Below are positions 62,699 to 64,000 of a DNA stretch of 64,000 bases, in pieces; the stretch's first letter is position 1, and each line of letters opens with the position of its first letter. The translations under genes were made by a program, and so were the position numbers. The notes beneath the pieces are model-generated. The model made no database searches. It was not told where the DNA came from and saw nothing but the letters and a program-made list of their open reading frames with translations. This DNA is from Pseudomonas orientalis. Its GTDB lineage: Bacteria > Pseudomonadota > Gammaproteobacteria > Pseudomonadales > Pseudomonadaceae. The stretch spans positions 605,641 to 669,640 of the forward strand of contig NZ_JYLM01000003.1 of the NCBI RefSeq assembly GCF_001439815.1, read 5' to 3'.

Positions 62699-63811
62699 AT
62701 GCCTGATGAATCGAACAACTCCCTGCTCGATCTTTTTGAACAAAACGGTACCGACCTCACGCAGCAGGTTGACGCGCAACTCCAGTTGGTCGCTCCAAAC
62801 AGCCCGAACATCCCCCTTTATCGCGACATGATCCTTACGGTCCTGCGCATGGCTCGGGACGACCGCGACCGCTGGAATGCCAAGATCACCCTGCGCGCGA
62901 TCCGTGAACTGGACCATGCCTTCCGTGTGCTCGAACAATTCAAGGGGCGGCGCAAGGTTACGGTGTTCGGCTCTGCGCGCACGCCAATCGAAAGCCCCCT
63001 GTATGCATTGGCTCGAGAGGTTGGCGCGGCATTGGCGCGTTCCGACTTGATGGTCATCACCGGCGGTGGCGGCGGCATCATGGCGGCGGCGCATGAAGGC
63101 GCGGGCCTGGAGCACAGCCTGGGGTTCAACATCACCCTGCCGTTTGAACAGCATGCCAATCCGACCATTGATGGCACCGATAACCTGCTGTCGTTCCACT
63201 TTTTCTTTACCCGCAAACTGTTCTTCGTCAAGGAAGCCGATGCACTGATTCTGTGCCCGGGTGGTTTTGGCACCCTGGACGAAGCCCTGGAAGTGCTGAC
63301 CCTGATCCAGACCGGCAAAAGCCCGCTGGTACCCGTGGTGCTGCTGGACGCCCCAGGCGGCGGGTTCTGGCAGGGGGCCCTGGACTTTATCCGCAGCCAG
63401 TTGGAAGCTAACCGCTACATCCTGCCGACGGACCTCAAGCTCATCCGCCTGGTTTACAGCGCAGAAGAAGCCGTGGATGAGATCAACCGGTTTTATGCCA
63501 ACTTCCATTCAACGCGCTGGCTGAAGCGTGAATTTGTAGTGCGTATGAACCATGCGCTCAGTGACCAGGCTCTGACCCATTTGCAGGATGAGTTTGCCAG
63601 CCTGCGATTAAGCGGAGAATTCCAGCAGCTTGCCTACACAGGCGAAGAGCATGACGAACCAAGGTTCAGCCATTTGACGCGGTTGGTCTTCAACTTCAAT
63701 GGCCGAGACCAGGGGCGATTGCGCGAGTTGGTGGACTATATCAACTTGCCGGAAAATTGGGCGCAGCCCCAGGGCGAGGTGCAACAGCGAGGGGTGCCAC
63801 AGCCCGCGTAA
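62699..63811 (+). CDS. LOG-family nucleotide-binding protein
   Basis: A 370-residue protein with a Rossmann-like LOG domain (about 85-290): KVTVFGSARTPIESPLYALA, the ITGGGGGIMAAAHEGAGLE motif and the PGGFGTLDEALEVLT signature of lysine-decarboxylase-like/LOG enzymes that cleave nucleoside monophosphates to base and ribose phosphate. It is longer than plant-type LOG, with N- and C-terminal helical extensions like E. coli YgdH (PpnN). AGAAGGAG lies before the ATG. The 62405-62698 gap holds its promoter. Confidence 0.85.
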   Translation: MPDESNNSLLDLFEQNGTDLTQQVDAQLQLVAPNSPNIPLYRDMILTVLRMARDDRDRWNAKITLRAIRELDHAFRVLEQFKGRRKVTVFGSARTPIESPLYALAREVGAALARSDLMVITGGGGGIMAAAHEGAGLEHSLGFNITLPFEQHANPTIDGTDNLLSFHFFFTRKLFFVKEADALILCPGGFGTLDEALEVLTLIQTGKSPLVPVVLLDAPGGGFWQGALDFIRSQLEANRYILPTDLKLIRLVYSAEEAVDEINRFYANFHSTRWLKREFVVRMNHALSDQALTHLQDEFASLRLSGEFQQLAYTGEEHDEPRFSHLTRLVFNFNGRDQGRLRELVDYINLPENWAQPQGEVQQRGVPQPA

Positions 63812-63828
63812 TTTTTTACAGGCGAAAA

Positions 63829-63857
63829 AAAGGCCCACTATTTTCATAGTGGGCCTT
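63829..63857 (+). terminator. Terminator after the LOG-family gene
   Basis: AGGCCCACTAT and ATAGTGGGCCT form an 11-bp perfect stem around TTTTC (or TTTC), 18 bp after the stop; A residues precede it. Confidence 0.85.
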
Positions 63858-63875
63858 GATCGTTCCCACGCTCTG
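63858..63875. repeat. Interrupted copy of the GTTCCCACGCTCTG palindrome
   Basis: GATCGTTCCCACGCTCTG matches exactly the complement of the repeat at 34764-34811 and then stops at the centre of its palindrome, where the IS begins. Confidence 0.75.
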
Positions 63876-64000
63876 AACTGACCCCCAAAGGTTGGACACA
63901 ACTTGGGGGTGTCATGGTTAAGTATACAGAACAGGCAAAACTCGCGGCGGTGCAGGACTATTGCGCAGGCAGTGCTGGCTTGAGGGATGTTGCACACCGT
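63874..64000 (+). mobile_element. Left end of an IS3-family (IS150-like) insertion sequence
   Basis: TGAACTGACCCCCAAAGGTT followed by GGACA, at 63874-63898, is a typical IS3/IS150-type terminal inverted repeat starting TGA. An in-frame transposase start follows 40 bp in. The element continues beyond the window, so its right end and target duplication are unseen. The repeat immediately before it is cut at its centre. Confidence 0.8.
63914..64000 (+). CDS. IS3-family transposase OrfA, start only
   Basis: The first 29 codons (MVKYTEQAKLAAVQDYCAGS, then AGLRDVAHR) are the start of the IS3-family OrfA helix-turn-helix. Truncated by the window end. Confidence 0.75.
   Translation, partial: MVKYTEQAKLAAVQDYCAGSAGLRDVAHR

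Overview
This is 64 kb of ordinary chromosome from a gamma-proteobacterium, almost certainly a Pseudomonas of the P. fluorescens group. The support is the GC-rich coding sequence, many short palindromes of the TGTGGGAGGGGGCTTGCCCCC type that are typical of fluorescent pseudomonads, and gene neighbourhoods I recall from Pseudomonas: mexL/mexJK, rsmJ, tsaB, adk, ppc, the lptF-like lipoproteins, lysS, prfB and wspR to wspA in one run, plus ndvB-dapE-rlmA, fpr/finR and dgkA-erdR. No rRNA, tRNA, CRISPR array or prophage was seen.

Layout. 1-3.3 kb: end of dapD, then the CSD sulfur-transfer genes csdA-csdE facing tcdA. 3.5-9 kb: a GH17-GT2 beta-glucan synthase (ndvB), dapE overlapping rlmA, a conserved hypothetical gene and a cold-shock gene. 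9-14.2 kb: plsB and a group of small hypothetical or lipoprotein genes. 14.3-19.2 kb: an RND efflux operon (mexJK type) with a divergent TetR repressor. 19.2-19.75 kb: non-coding repeat DNA with a large branched palindrome. 19.75-28.5 kb: rsmJ, a conserved repeat protein, extensin-like, PEP-mutase-like and DUF72 genes, tsaB, adk, ppc. 28.6-34.7 kb: lipoproteins (DUF4398 and OmpA/LptF-like), a glycine-rich protein, a hydrolase, a DUF1704 protein and a TetR regulator. 34.9-37.6 kb: lysS and prfB, the latter with its programmed frameshift. 37.8-46.2 kb: the complete wsp chemosensory operon controlling cyclic di-GMP. 46.4-52.7 kb: DUF533, opgD, an Old Yellow Enzyme and kup. 52.8-53.7 kb: a DinJ/YafQ-type toxin-antitoxin pair between two direct repeats. 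53.8-63.8 kb: rimO, GNAT, a degenerate pseudouridine-synthase homologue, DUF1456, trmO, fpr/finR, dgkA, erdR, a DTW-domain gene, a QSregVF-like gene and a LOG-family gene. 63.87 kb to the end: the start of an IS3-family element.

How the genes connect. RNA and translation modification is over-represented: tsaB (t6A), tcdA (ct6A), trmO (m6t6A), a DTW/TapT-like enzyme (acp3U), rlmA, rsmJ and rimO. Envelope and biofilm functions are the second theme: ndvB and opgD (periplasmic glucans), plsB and dgkA (phospholipid), the LptF-like lipoproteins, and the wsp system, whose output is cyclic di-GMP made by WspR.

The observations I rate highest are the pseudouridine synthase homologue lacking its catalytic aspartate, the direct repeats bracketing the toxin-antitoxin pair, the three-way-junction repeat at 19.5 kb, the IS end that interrupts a palindromic repeat, the predicted metallopeptidase motif in the DUF1704 protein, and a group of uncharacterised small proteins. 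I found no clear candidate for a wholly new multi-gene system; most of the window is core genome.
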